Source of the DNA: Branchinecta lynchi
Lineage: Eukaryota; Arthropoda; Branchiopoda; Anostraca; Branchinectidae
Reading direction: 5' to 3'
NCBI GenBank assembly: GCA_023053575.1
Contig: JAKZAP010000021.1
Span: 19,654,212 to 19,718,211, forward strand
Length of the DNA stretch: 64,000 nucleotides
Shown here: positions 41,501 to 44,154 of the stretch, one piece after another
Position numbering within the stretch: the first letter of the stretch is position 1
Layout: the number at the start of each line of letters is the position of its first letter
The notes under the pieces: generated by a model
What the model was told of the DNA's origin: nothing
The model's database searches: none
The model's input: only the letters and a program-made list of their open reading frames with translations
Program-made: the position numbers and the translations under genes

Positions 41501-43437
41501 ACAGGTTAGACCCTTCTCAGTTACCAGGAATAAAATGAAATCGGAGTCATAGGAAAAAAAAAAAAAAAAAAAAAAAAAAAAACGAGGACAAAACCAAAGT
41601 GTTGCTCTCGCAACACAATTCGCTTGTTTCAATTCAGCGGGTTAAAGTACAACTGGAAACGCTACTCGGGGTTTACTCGTAAAACTCATCACCAAACTCA
41701 AGAATTGGTAAAGTTCAGCCTAGAAAGAAAATTATGGTAAGCTAACACTAATAATCAATAATAAATACAACAATCGTAATAACCAAATCAGAAAGCCTAG
41801 ATTTGGCGGGGTCAGGCGTCAACTCGGAGTAGCGTTTTTAATCGTACTTAATCCGCTAGTGGCGCTGATTTGGAAAATCTCCAATTGGTAGGTGTTCGAA
41901 TAAATTGTCTGCTCGATATTTCTACCCGACTATTCGGTCATGTTGGCAACTGAAAACAAGACCAAAAGTATCGATGGGATCTCAAAAATCTAAGATTTGA
42001 TCCAGACAATTGGGTCTTGTCTTCGCCAGGCTAACCATCAGAGAAAACCGAGTTCAGATATTTTATCTACCTATCTATCTACACCTCTATAAGCCATATC
42101 TATTTTGACGATACTGACCGAAACTTCCTGCTTTATACTACTGCCAAATTTGCGGTTTCGCCCGAATTCCAAGCGAACTACTAGTCCAGCAAAAAAAGAA
42201 AATTCAGAAGCGAAACCGGCGTATCTCCTTATCCCTATAAAGAACATCTAATCAACTTTAAATAAAATTTTACCCAGCGTCTCTTCTTACCCCTACATTT
42301 ATCATCTAATCAACTTCAGATAAAGCTTTTGCTTTTAACATATTTTCCGGTTTTGGCCGGATTACAGGCGAACTAGTTGTCCGGCGAGAAACTGGTTTTC
42401 ACCATCGGGTTCAGCATGTCTTCTTACCCCTAAATCAAACATTTAATCAACAAATGAAACTGAAATAAAAAAAATATTTCATGAAATATTTCATTTAGAC
42501 TAGTTAGTTCACGATGAAGTCCCTTGAAACCGGTGTCACCAAGTTGGACTTAGTAATGGTAGTCTCAGTATTTTCGTAAATAGACAGTGTCGCCAGCCGG
42601 TAGATGGGGAAGGTACCAACCCTGAGCTTTGTTTCTCCCTAATTGTACAACAGTTGCAAATTTCACTGGAGTAACTTCATTGTCTCCACTAAACTGTTTT
42701 CACGCTACTTAATGTGTTCACAAACTTCAGATATATATTGCAAAATTTCTGCATTTTTTCAATGGCCATGACTTCTGATCCTGGATCGGGTCCTGGATCC
42801 TGCGAGAAAAATCTAAATAGTGGACAGGCAGGTGGCCCTGAGATTCGAGAAAAGAGATTAGAGCCATTTTCATGTATGGTCATATCTGTGACAGATTAAG
42901 TAGGTAACCTAAGAACCTAAGTTGCGCTTAAAGGATCTGACCTATAGTACTAACGCACCTACTTCCATAATCGCTCCATATATTTCTAAACCCGGAGATT
43001 CCAGTTTCGTATGGTACATTCCAACCCCTCTAACAAAACAACGCTGATTTTCTCACTTGCCGTGTTTTGATACCTTCGATGTGTATCACGGTGTCGACGG
43101 TTGTCTGCGAGAAGTTCTTCCATCAGAAAAACCGGTTATGTAAATTGCTTCCCGGTTTTTGCTATAGGTCAACGTGTCTCGGAAAAGGCTTTAAACAACC
43201 CAAACTGTGGGTAATTTGTTGAAAGCACAGCTGAAATATTTTCTTTTGGAAGTGCAGCGTTTTGATTTCCAGAGCACGGGCACGGTCGCAAAGGGTTTGG
43301 AATATGAGCAATGTTTGTTCTCAGGTTACAACGTCCAGTACGCTGCACCGCCACCGTCAGTGCAGCAGATCAACCAGCCTGCACCGTCTGCACCAGCTCC
43401 AACCCCTGATATCGGTGAATTGATTTCTTTTGATTAA
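2442..43437 (+). CDS. HGS: Hrs/HGS, ESCRT-0 endosomal sorting protein (C-terminal 530 residues, nine exons; 5' part outside window)
   Basis: Join of nine exons: 2442-2565, 6486-6688, 14698-14946, 18774-18981, 27283-27455, 28533-28680, 30633-30824, 35489-35671, 43325-43437. Lengths sum to 1593 nt, an unbroken frame with TAA at 43435-43437. Order of parts: FYVE second half (residues 1-41 of the visible part), Ser-rich linker and UIM (about 85-109), the [13 protein letters not shown] block (exon 3), the coiled-coil/STAM-binding core (193-319), a Gln/Glu/Met-rich helix, a Pro/Gly/Tyr/Gln-rich tail, and LISFD at the very end. This is the known Hrs order. In the family, Hrs binds PI3P on early endosomes through FYVE, ubiquitin through the UIM, STAM through the coiled coil and clathrin through the last residues, and it starts ESCRT sorting. 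The VHS domain and first FYVE CxxC pair are not in the window. Introns are 1.1-8.3 kb and packed with repeats. Identity is near certain; exon ends are predictions from splice consensus and phase. Confidence 0.95.
2620..3139. mobile_element. Inverted-repeat element of the GAGCGTGTTCC family, long copy (520 bp)
   Basis: Starts GAGCGTGTTCCACCGT and ends AGGGTGGAACACGCTC, a 16-bp terminal inverted repeat with one mismatch. It has the family's TTACTACxCATGACGTCACGAATTCTGGC-like left part (written here only as a pattern) and the TAGTTACTAT words near the right end. No coding capacity. The extra middle (2820-3050) is unique to this copy and rich in AACTTCGA words. The target duplication is not clear. 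Confidence 0.75.
3140..4358. other. HGS intron DNA with a local direct repeat
   Basis: A block of about 50 bp beginning CTAACAGAAGAAACTG occurs at 3598 and again at 3826. It is followed in each case by AAGTATTTT..AGTATGA.TTTCCTGGTA (3770 and 3917). At 4060-4115 is a GGGATCCCATCGAAACCTTT repeat fragment also seen at 26640, 41960 and 48030. No gene seen. Confidence 0.45.
4359..4623. mobile_element. GAGCGTGTTCC-family element, 265-bp copy
   Basis: Terminal inverted repeats GAGCGTGTTCGACCC and GGGTGGAACACGCTC; inverted relative to the 2620 copy. Flanked by AGA on both sides, a candidate 3-bp target duplication. Non-coding, so non-autonomous. Confidence 0.75.
4987..5069 (+). mobile_element. 83-bp retroposon-like unit with a hammerhead-like core, 11-bp target duplication
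   Basis: Exactly flanked by AATTAATAACG at 4976-4986 and 5070-5080. The unit reads TTGAAGA, a GGACCCTT...AAGGGCC hairpin, GAAA, then a region with GTAGCTGAC and a terminal CCGTTTTGCACCGTCGAAT. The hairpin sits between a CTGANGA-like box (here TTGAAGA) and GAAA, the layout of a hammerhead ribozyme core. Long direct repeats imply insertion by target-primed reverse transcription. It is probably a 5'-truncated copy of a longer element (see 1743, 7530, 43880). Confidence 0.7.
5183..5596. mobile_element. AGGCGTATTC-family inverted-repeat element, complete 414-bp copy
   Basis: Begins AGGCGTATTCTCGCCGTTCC and ends with its exact reverse complement, a perfect terminal inverted repeat of about 31 bp. 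Near the left end is a second internal hairpin (CCGAGGACTCCTCGG). ATA precedes and follows it: a 3-bp target duplication. Other copies are at 44155, 59947 and 60631. No coding capacity. Confidence 0.85.
5597..6485. other. HGS intron DNA, no feature recognised
   Basis: No gene, RNA or known repeat recognised. A T-run directly before the 6486 exon is the acceptor tract. Confidence 0.5.
6486..6688 (+). CDS. HGS: HGS exon: serine-rich linker and ubiquitin-interacting motif
   Basis: Acceptor GGCAG ends at 6485 after a T-run; donor GTAAGT starts at 6689. The first two bases complete a Gly codon with the previous exon; it ends in phase 0. After a Ser/Asp/Pro/Ala linker the exon encodes [20 protein letters not shown], a textbook UIM: acidic run, hydrophobic stretch, then Ala-x-x-x-Ser and acidic residues. 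In Hrs this helix holds mono-ubiquitin on cargo. The linker before the UIM is poorly conserved, as in other animals. Confidence 0.94.
6689..7529. other. HGS intron DNA with a hAT-like end
   Basis: CAGGGCGTCGCTATGGGG at 6804-6821 is the same terminus as the element at 8266; the rest of that copy is missing. Apparent frames at 6967-7473 have no family resemblance and look like chance. Confidence 0.4.
7530..7605 (+). repeat. Short hammerhead-like repeat, degenerate copy 3
   Basis: CTGAAGA at 7536-7542, then a decayed stem (CCCTTTCCAGGAAGG) and TCGGAAG in place of CCGAAA, then the common tail AAAATTTAGCTGACGTATCC. The core is no longer intact. Confidence 0.5.
7621..7990 (+). mobile_element. 3' end of a CR1/jockey-type non-LTR retrotransposon with (TGATTC)n tail
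   Basis: One frame reads [18 protein letters not shown], matching the C-terminal [10 protein letters not shown] of the retrotransposon ending at 37407. An A/T-rich 3' UTR leads to six-base repeats (TGATTC) at 7957-7986. 5'-truncated. Confidence 0.65.
8266..9289. mobile_element. hAT-like inverted-repeat element (CAGGGCGTCGCTA end), about 1.0 kb
   Basis: Left end CAGGGCGTCGCTATGGGG followed by a G-run; right end CTAGCGACGCCCCATAG. The inverted match is about 12 bp. A CAG start and G/C-run termini are usual for non-autonomous hAT elements. I could not identify the 8-bp duplication. No transposase frame. An inner G-run is at 8395-8410. Confidence 0.5.
9655..11555 (+). mobile_element. Satellite-bearing element with terminal hairpin (Helentron/HINE-like), copy 1
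   Basis: Left end has AAGTGCCATATAGCGGTCGC and a GTCCGTCCGTCGGTCTGTCGG run; right end is CAAGTGCCATATGAGCTCG and TAGCTCTTGTT. The middle is a tandem array (9830-11515). The same ends bound the copies at 33565, 49150 and 52780. The layout (short repeated terminal words, a hairpin at one end, a central array, no long inverted repeat) recalls Helentron-derived HINE elements. The class is an inference. Confidence 0.6.
9830..11515 (+). repeat. Tandem satellite, about 280-bp unit, six copies
   Basis: The word GGGGGAATCCGGAATCTTGA recurs at about 9856, 10138, 10420, 10700, 10980 and 11260. Each unit also has GGACCGGATCCGGTGAC, GGGATCGAGATGAAACTTGG and CACCTAGCAAACACTAGATA. Units differ by a few percent. 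Related, more diverged units in inverse orientation fill 49150-51938 and 52780-54048. Confidence 0.9.
11700..12010. mobile_element. GAGCGTGTTCC-family element, 311-bp copy
   Basis: Left end is decayed (ATGCGTGTTCCACCCTACTT), right end AGGGTGGAACACGCTC. It has the usual TTACCGTAGTTACTACGCAT left arm and the AGTTACTATCGTTAG right arm. Non-coding. Confidence 0.75.
12011..12389. other. HGS intron DNA, no feature recognised
   Basis: Between two repeats. No gene or repeat recognised. Confidence 0.4.
12390..12905 (+). mobile_element. CR1/jockey-type non-LTR retrotransposon 3' fragment with poly(A)
   Basis: Shifted frames read [20 protein letters not shown], then [10 protein letters not shown] and [13 protein letters not shown]. 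These match the connection domain of such reverse transcriptases (compare [12 protein letters not shown] and [11 protein letters not shown] in the element at 35838-37578). It ends in an A-run at 12880-12905. 5'-truncated and frame-shifted. Confidence 0.75.
12922..13598. mobile_element. TTAA-flanked inverted-repeat element, 677-bp copy 1 (uninterrupted)
   Basis: Starts TTAAAGCACAATGGACAC and ends GTGCCCATTGAACTTTAA; the ends are imperfect inverted repeats of about 21 bp with TTAA at both edges, as in piggyBac/Kolobok-type insertions. It starts right after the poly(A) of the preceding retrotransposon. Copy 2 is at 30948-32072. No transposase seen. Confidence 0.75.
13599..13989. other. HGS intron DNA, no feature recognised
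   Basis: The open frame on the - strand here shows no family resemblance. No repeat match found within the window. Confidence 0.4.
13990..14640 (+). mobile_element. Non-LTR retrotransposon 3' fragment with (ATTC)n tail
   Basis: Open from about 14008: [20 protein letters not shown], then [14 protein letters not shown] (the thumb region after the palm). It continues to [20 protein letters not shown] and [18 protein letters not shown], stop at 14518-14520. The 3' UTR ends with ATTC repeats at 14618-14634. Related to 395-837 and 31429-31887. It ends about 60 bp before the HGS exon at 14698. Confidence 0.75.
14698..14946 (+). CDS. HGS: HGS exon: post-UIM region with the PELARYLNR block; PSAR in place of PSAP
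   Basis: Acceptor TTTACAG ends at 14697; donor GTGAGT starts at 14947; phase 0 at both ends, 83 codons. The core [16 protein letters not shown] matches the strongly conserved Hrs block after the UIM. Further on, at 14926-14937, the codons read Pro-Ser-Ala-Arg. Vertebrate Hrs has its TSG101-binding PSAP at about this distance after the same block. The exon starts only about 60 bp after the (ATTC)n tail of a non-LTR retrotransposon. Confidence 0.93.
14947..15304. other. HGS intron DNA, no feature recognised
   Basis: Holds words shared with 28210-28260 and 28440-28490 (AAACACGCCA.TG..CCTCGGGAAGA, then CGGCAAGAAGA.T.GTCATCAAGAGTAT), so it is part of a dispersed repeat not otherwise defined. Confidence 0.4.
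15305..15684 (-). mobile_element. Non-LTR retrotransposon 3' end with (GATA)n tail
   Basis: The - strand frame ends [22 protein letters not shown] and stop. This matches [20 protein letters not shown] at the C-terminus of the element at 19979-21511. Its 3' UTR also carries the CCATGG.CCC word. The tail is GATA repeats at 15311-15325. Confidence 0.7.
15841..16131. mobile_element. GAGCGTGTTCC-family element, 291-bp copy with CAA duplication
   Basis: Starts GAGCGTGTTCACCCTTCTAA and ends AGGGTGGGACACGCTC, orientation as the 4359 copy. CAA stands on each side (15838-15840 and 16132-16134), supporting a 3-bp target duplication. Non-coding. Confidence 0.75.
16132..17080. other. HGS intron DNA with one retrotransposon scrap
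   Basis: Apart from the zinc-knuckle scrap at 16318-16440 I see no gene or repeat. AT-rich. Confidence 0.4.
16318..16440 (-). pseudogene. Retrotransposon zinc-knuckle scrap
   Basis: The - strand reads [34 protein letters not shown], then stop. It matches the [21 protein letters not shown] knuckle near the C-terminus of the element at 19979-21511. About 40 codons only. Confidence 0.65.
17388..17470. repeat. Inverted-repeat element end (GAGTGTGTGTCACTTTTT type)
   Basis: GAGTGTGTGTCACTTTTTTG, then GGTGCTACTCC and AGTGTTATTTTGCTCC. The same words, inverted, are at 17100-17125 and in a compact hairpin at 19044-19187. Also shared with 19190-19240 are GCTAGTCCTGCTAGT-type and GAACGTC..ATTGAAACTC words. 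A family of short non-coding elements. Confidence 0.45.
17473..17647. mobile_element. TACACTGTAAAA-type palindromic element, copy
   Basis: Left end TACACGGTGAACAAAAAAAT, right end GAAACTTTTACAGTGTA. The middle has inverted AGATAAGATTAATCC/GGATTAATCTTATCT words. More copies at 46842-47340 and 54890-54966. Non-coding. Confidence 0.6.
17866..18670. mobile_element. Inverted-repeat element with internal 381-bp tandem duplication
   Basis: Starts GTTAAAGTTTAACTAAAAAG and ends CTTTTCAGTTAAACTTTAAC. Inside, 17871-18251 is repeated directly at 18252-18630 with few differences; the second unit again starts AAGTTTAACTGAAAAGGGC. A degenerate relative lies at 46050-46440 next to an RNF2 exon. No coding frame. 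Confidence 0.65.
18774..18981 (+). CDS. HGS: HGS exon: start of the STAM-binding core
   Basis: Acceptor ATTTCAG ends at 18773; donor GTAAGT starts at 18982. It starts in phase 0 and ends in phase 1. It encodes [20 protein letters not shown], then a helix with [13 protein letters not shown] and NDTSVQTIF. This is the well-conserved helical segment that forms the Hrs-STAM heterotetramer core. The acceptor lies about 100 bp after an inverted-repeat element (17866-18670). Confidence 0.94.
19044..19187. mobile_element. Short hairpin element
   Basis: Left AGAGCGTGGGTCATTTTTTT with CGGCGCTACT, right AGTAGCGCCAATACTTC with GTGACACACTCT. Same ends as 17388. It starts 62 bp after the HGS donor at 18982. 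Confidence 0.45.
19620..19975. repeat. Left arm of a long inverted repeat built of short tandem units
   Basis: Units of about 110 bp carrying ATGCATTTCTAGCCGAGGGA, ACTGTGCATAACTGTCTC and CCAGCCTGCCATAAAAA. The arm ends GCGGTCCTGCTTTCCATAAG. The reverse complement of these units, in reverse order, is at 24290-24800. Confidence 0.7.
19979..21511 (-). mobile_element. Non-LTR retrotransposon, 477-codon reverse transcriptase frame, 5' end lost
   Basis: The - strand frame 21506-20073 is open throughout. It has motif B ([15 protein letters not shown]), motif C ([12 protein letters not shown]), the thumb/connection region and a C-terminal zinc knuckle ([18 protein letters not shown]), then [15 protein letters not shown] and stop. 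Motif A and everything before it are missing. The 3' UTR ends with AATAAATCTTATCTTATC, giving a (TCTTA)n tail at 19979-19998. The 5' edge meets the inverted-repeat element at 21512. The unbroken frame suggests a young copy. Confidence 0.85.
21512..24125 (-). mobile_element. GTGTTGCGAGAG inverted-repeat element, truncated copy
   Basis: Begins GTGTTGCGAGAGCAACAC, then TTTGGTTTTGT and a T-run at 21548-21569. It runs colinear (inverted) with 41616-37835 through the GCAGTTACCCGGCCCCACAG block and the repeat units. A large internal part and the far terminal repeat are missing. It joins the inverted-repeat arm near 24120. Confidence 0.8.
24126..24800. repeat. Right arm of the long inverted repeat
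   Basis: 24130-24290 has units in the same sense as the left arm. From 24296 (TTTTATGGAAAGCAGGACCG) the units are inverted, mirroring 19975-19620. Together with the left arm this is a fold-back whose 4.3-kb loop holds a retrotransposon and an inverted-repeat element. Confidence 0.65.
24801..25368 (+). repeat. Possible retrotransposon 3' end with (ATT)n tail
   Basis: TACTCCGCTTTGATCTTTTT, AGCGGGTCAAAAATAAA and ATT repeats at 25341-25365 look like the 3' end of a LINE or SINE. The same TACTCCGCTnnnnn..AGCGGGTCA words recur at 49109-49131. No protein similarity seen upstream. Confidence 0.45.
25500..26480 (+). repeat. CCGGAAA tandem array element, + copy
   Basis: Opens with GTCCGTCTGTCCGCACGATA, AACTCTCGAATGGATTGGGG and GATGAAACTTGGTGGGAGGA. 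It then has four to five units of about 130-150 bp with AGACATGCTGAATTC, CTCGCCGGAC and GGCNNAAACCGGAAA. Inverted copies are at 42080-42480 and 48190-49060. Similar opening words tie it to the satellite-bearing elements. Confidence 0.6.
26468..26560. repeat. Short imperfect palindrome
   Basis: TATTTGACAGCGCAAAACGG on the left is matched inverted by CGTTTTGTACTGTCAAATA on the right. The right arm resembles the tail of the 83-bp hammerhead-like unit (AGCTGRCKTATYCGTTTTG). Confidence 0.45.
26561..27282. other. HGS intron DNA, no feature recognised
   Basis: A fragment of the CATCGAAACTTTTGGTCTTG repeat is at 26659-26678. 26760-26860 shares words with 42960-43040 in inverse orientation. No gene. 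Confidence 0.4.
27283..27455 (+). CDS. HGS: HGS exon: coiled coil (YYEGLQDKL segment)
   Basis: Acceptor TTGTAG ends at 27282; donor GTAAGC starts at 27456. Two bases complete a Gly codon; it ends in phase 0. It encodes [20 protein letters not shown], then a long Arg/Glu-rich helix ending MRKKKQ. This is the most conserved coiled-coil part of animal Hrs. G+C is clearly higher than in the surrounding intron. Confidence 0.95.
27640..28024 (+). mobile_element. Retrotransposon 3' end with (TATC)n tail
   Basis: An AT-rich 3' UTR ending AATAAAAAGATTTATCTATC with TATC/TCTA repeats to 28022. The protein part is too decayed to place. It starts about 185 bp after the HGS donor at 27456. Confidence 0.45.
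28163..28213. repeat. End fragment of the GAGCGTGTTCC family
   Basis: AGTAACTAATAGTCACTATT, GTTAGAAGGGTGGAAGACACTC. Only the right end is present. Confidence 0.6.
28533..28680 (+). CDS. HGS: HGS exon: Gln/Glu/Met-rich helix and start of Pro-rich tail
   Basis: A long T-run then AG ends at 28532; the likely donor is GTTTGT at 28681, weaker than the others. It starts in phase 0 and ends in phase 1. The frame reads [20 protein letters not shown], continues through [17 protein letters not shown], and ends [11 protein letters not shown]. The helix matches insect Hrs closely. The donor is supported because the next exon joins in phase. Confidence 0.92.
28830..29260. repeat. GAATTCTC/GAGAATCG-rich inverted repeat
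   Basis: Many short words (GATTCTC, GTTCTCG, TTTTGATC) in the left half (28850-28970) are answered by their complements in the right half (29050-29240: CGAGAATT, CAAAAACGCGAA). A fold-back-like, non-coding element in an HGS intron. Confidence 0.4.
29484..29557 (-). tRNA. tRNA-Thr(UGU)-like sequence, possibly a pseudogene
   Basis: On the - strand: a 7-bp acceptor with one mismatch and two G-U pairs; TA at 8-9; a 4-bp D stem (GCTT/GAGC); an anticodon stem GTGC/GCAC around loop CTTGTAA (anticodon TGT); a T arm CTGGG-TTCAAAT-CCCGG with a canonical loop. TTTTT follows within 5 bases, a Pol III stop. Faults: position 2 mismatch, a C-A closing pair in the anticodon stem, and a D loop lacking GG. 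It may be a decayed gene or a SINE head. Confidence 0.5.
29685..30134. mobile_element. TTAA-flanked element, TTAAAGGACACC family, 450-bp copy
   Basis: Starts TTAAAGGACACCTGAAT and ends ATTCAGGTGTCCTTTAA: a perfect 17-bp terminal inverted repeat with TTAA at each edge. The inverted sister copy is at 34306-34752. No transposase; non-autonomous, piggyBac/Kolobok-like by its TTAA. Confidence 0.85.
30135..30632. other. HGS intron DNA, no feature recognised
   Basis: AT-rich. No gene or repeat recognised. Confidence 0.4.
30633..30824 (+). CDS. HGS: HGS exon: Gly/Pro/Tyr/Gln-rich tail, part 1
   Basis: Acceptor TTTGCAG ends at 30632; donor GTACGT starts at 30825. Two bases complete a Gly codon and it ends in phase 1. 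Low-complexity coding sequence with repeated [11 protein letters not shown] and QQQQ. In the family this tail is disordered and varies freely. It is accepted as an exon because both splice phases match its neighbours and the composition continues into the next exon. Confidence 0.88.
30948..32072. mobile_element. TTAA-flanked element, copy 2, carrying a retrotransposon insertion
   Basis: Same ends as 12922-13598 (TTAAAGCACAATGGACAC ... TGCCCATTGAACTTTAA). About 450 bp longer because 31429-31887 is inserted. It begins about 120 bp after the HGS donor at 30825. Confidence 0.8.
31429..31887 (-). mobile_element. 3' end of a non-LTR retrotransposon inserted in the TTAA element
   Basis: The - strand frame has [20 protein letters not shown], similar to IKAMRSCYFRFCKFLLFLPP at 514-837. 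It ends in (AAT)n, seen as ATTATT at 31424-31448 on the + strand. The uninterrupted copy at 13405-13415 shows the empty site (AAGTATTA/TAAGAAA). Confidence 0.75.
32073..32737. other. HGS intron DNA with TAGA-type simple repeats
   Basis: 32215-32310 is rich in GATAGGTAGATA-like words. No gene recognised. Confidence 0.4.
32738..33012. mobile_element. hAT-like non-autonomous element, 275 bp, 8-bp duplication
   Basis: Starts CAGAGGCGTTACTAG and ends GTCGTGACGCCCCTG. Flanked by GGTAACAG (32730-32737) and GGTAATAG (33013-33020), an 8-bp duplication with one change, the hAT hallmark. The inside has repeated ACCGACTG/AAAACGAC words, and G and C runs at 32958-32990. The sister copy is at 52591-54188. 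Confidence 0.8.
33088..33390. mobile_element. GAGCGTGTTCC-family element, about 303 bp
   Basis: Left GGATGTTCCACCCTGCTTAC, right AGGGTGGAACATGCTC. Same internal words as 2620 and 11700. Left terminus slightly decayed. Confidence 0.7.
33565..35399 (+). mobile_element. Satellite-bearing element with terminal hairpin, copy 2
   Basis: The left terminus has GCACTTG-CCTTCGGGC-CAAGTGC (hairpin) followed by CATATACTGATC; the right terminus is CAAGTGCCATATGAGCTTC and TAGCTCTTGTT. Diverged GATGAAACTTGGCAGGC units fill 33660-34300. A TTAA element (34306-34752) is inserted. The right half (34800-35360) has CTTAAAGTGCGCATYTKAAT units. Confidence 0.55.
34306..34752. mobile_element. TTAA-flanked element, TTAAAGGACACC family, 447-bp inverted copy
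   Basis: Perfect sister of 29685-30134 in the opposite orientation, about 93% alike by eye. TTAA at 34306-34309 and 34749-34752. Inserted within the satellite-bearing element. Confidence 0.85.
35489..35671 (+). CDS. HGS: HGS exon: Gly/Pro/Tyr/Gln-rich tail, part 2
   Basis: Acceptor TTCGCCAG ends at 35488; donor GTAAGA starts at 35672. It begins by completing a Gly codon and ends in phase 1. The frame reads [20 protein letters not shown], then Pro/Gly/His/Tyr-rich sequence. It is disordered and has no enzymatic motif. A same-strand retrotransposon lies about 165 bp downstream in the intron. Confidence 0.9.
35838..37578 (+). mobile_element. CR1/jockey-type non-LTR retrotransposon with near-complete reverse transcriptase
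   Basis: Frame open from about 35838 to TGA at 37405-37407. It contains [16 protein letters not shown], motif [17 protein letters not shown], motif [16 protein letters not shown], motif [11 protein letters not shown] (FVDD rather than the usual FADD/YADD), the [13 protein letters not shown] thumb and the [10 protein letters not shown] connection, ending [15 protein letters not shown]. The 3' UTR ends with AATAAAGTATCAGTATCAG, a (TATCAG)n tail at 37555-37577. The endonuclease domain and ORF1 are missing (5' truncation). Same strand as HGS, in its last intron. Confidence 0.88.
37579..37834. repeat. Run of palindromes beside the 3.8-kb element
   Basis: GAAGTTACCAGTGGTAACTTC at 37659-37679 (10-bp arms; pattern only). 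Then, in tight series, ACGTTGCCCGGGCAACGT (37777-37794), GTTGCGGCAAC (37800-37810) and CCGGCTTCGCCGG (37817-37829). The next hairpin is the element terminus at 37835. Confidence 0.7.
37835..41616 (+). mobile_element. 3.8-kb inverted-repeat element of unknown class, complete copy
   Basis: Left end GTGTTGCGAGAGCAACAC followed by TTTGGTTTTGT. The right 29 bp (41588-41616) are the exact reverse complement. Each end is itself a hairpin. Next to the right end is an A-run (41551-41580). The interior is a patchwork of repeated modules: a 147-bp unit with an unbroken frame ([14 protein letters not shown] type) and a module with AGCGATAGACCATCGATACA. No transposase or polymerase motif in any frame. Truncated or partial copies are at 21512 and 60816. 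Confidence 0.8.
38282..40680 (+). repeat. 147-bp in-frame repeat units inside the 3.8-kb element
   Basis: Units start at about 38282, 38429, 39117, 39245, 39897, 40437 and 40587. A typical unit reads [40 protein letters not shown] and RKQITG. The unit length is a multiple of three, so frames run across units. Differences between copies mostly change residues, which argues against selection on a protein. Confidence 0.55.
41617..42080. other. HGS intron DNA, no gene
   Basis: Fragment of the ACCAAAAGTATCGATGGGAT repeat at 41962-42030. Otherwise nothing recognised. Confidence 0.4.
42081..42480 (-). repeat. CCGGAAA tandem array, - copy
   Basis: Units with TTTTCCGGTTTTGGCCGGAT, TTGTCCGGCGAGAAA and TCTTCTTACCCC, inverted relative to 25800-26460. 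About three units. Confidence 0.6.
42481..43324. other. HGS intron DNA, no feature recognised
   Basis: No gene or clear repeat. Shares inverted words with 26690-26860 (CGATGTGTATCAC, ATTTCTAAACCCGGAGAT). Confidence 0.4.
43325..43437 (+). CDS. HGS: HGS terminal exon: PSAP motif and LISFD clathrin box
   Basis: Acceptor TTCTCAG ends at 43324; the stop TAA is at 43435-43437. The frame starts [18 protein letters not shown], then [19 protein letters not shown] and stop. LISFD at the extreme C-terminus is the conserved clathrin-binding end of Hrs. A tetrapeptide PSAP at 43384-43395 fits the P(S/T)AP motif bound by the UEV domain of TSG101. Confidence 0.95.
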
Positions 43438-43543
43438 TTTCGTGTTTCCGGCCCAGGGTTTCTTTACTTTTTATTGTTTGGGAATAGTTAGTCTCTACAG
43501 CTTAGTGTTTTTCCGTTGCTGATGATCCTATATGTATCATTAA

Positions 43544-43559
43544 AATAAAAGAAAATAAA
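43544..43559 (+). terminator. HGS: HGS polyadenylation signals
   Basis: Two AATAAA hexamers (43544-43549 and 43554-43559), about 107 and 117 nt after the HGS stop codon. They are the first candidates downstream, in AT-rich DNA, and would give a short 3' UTR. Confidence 0.7.
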
Positions 43560-44154
43560 TTTCGTCGCTTATAATTTTATGTATGGGAGACATACATTAT
43601 TTCCGTCACTTGTGAATATGCCCGCCCACGAAATCTCTTGGATTACCAAAGGTCTTTGCCTCCGTCGCTATCCGTAGTGAAATCCTGCAGCCCGGCTTCA
43701 CCGTGGCTGGGGGGGGGGGGGGGGGGTCCTGGTGGAATATCTTTTTCCTCTTCCGATTCTTTTTGAGAAATCTCAGGACTAGTTTTTTCCCTACAGTGGT
43801 ATTTAAAAGTAACTTGCCCGAATAAGATATTTATGGTCGGTAGAAGTTTCAGGTTTGTTTCCTTCCCTGAAGTTGACCCTGAAGATTGGCAGCCTGACGA
43901 GGACCCTTGCCAAGAAGGGCCGAAATATACAATCCCAAATAGTACTTCCCCACCGCTCGACGCTACCAAGATTTAGTCAGACTAAGGGCCTCGGGTCAGA
44001 AACGCCAATCGGTTCAAATATTCTGGAACTGGACACTGGCACCTGCACTGGGGATATTTCTACAGTTTAATCATCAACACTTTGCTCCACACAAGTATAC
44101 AAAATAGGCCTATCTAATAATTACCACATCTTGTACAACACCAACACAGATCAT
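43560..44154. other. Region between HGS and RNF2 with a G-run and one small repeat
   Basis: An 18-20 base G-run at about 43710-43728. 43880-43930 is the best-preserved hammerhead-like core. No gene. Confidence 0.5.
43880..43930 (+). repeat. Hammerhead-like core, copy 4 (all core bases kept)
   Basis: CTGACGA at 43894-43900, stem GGACCCTTGCCAAGAAGGGC plus C, then GAAA at 43922-43925. This matches CTGANGA - stem II - GAAA of a hammerhead ribozyme at every core position. The 3' part of the family (AGCTGAC...CCGTTTTG) is missing here, and no NUH cleavage site between stems I and III was identified. Confidence 0.5.

Noticed and set aside
42714..42899. Short exon with GSGPGS sequence as part of the HGS tail
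   Set aside because: The tail exons at 35489 and 43325 already join in phase, and no acceptor/donor pair with matching phase was seen here.
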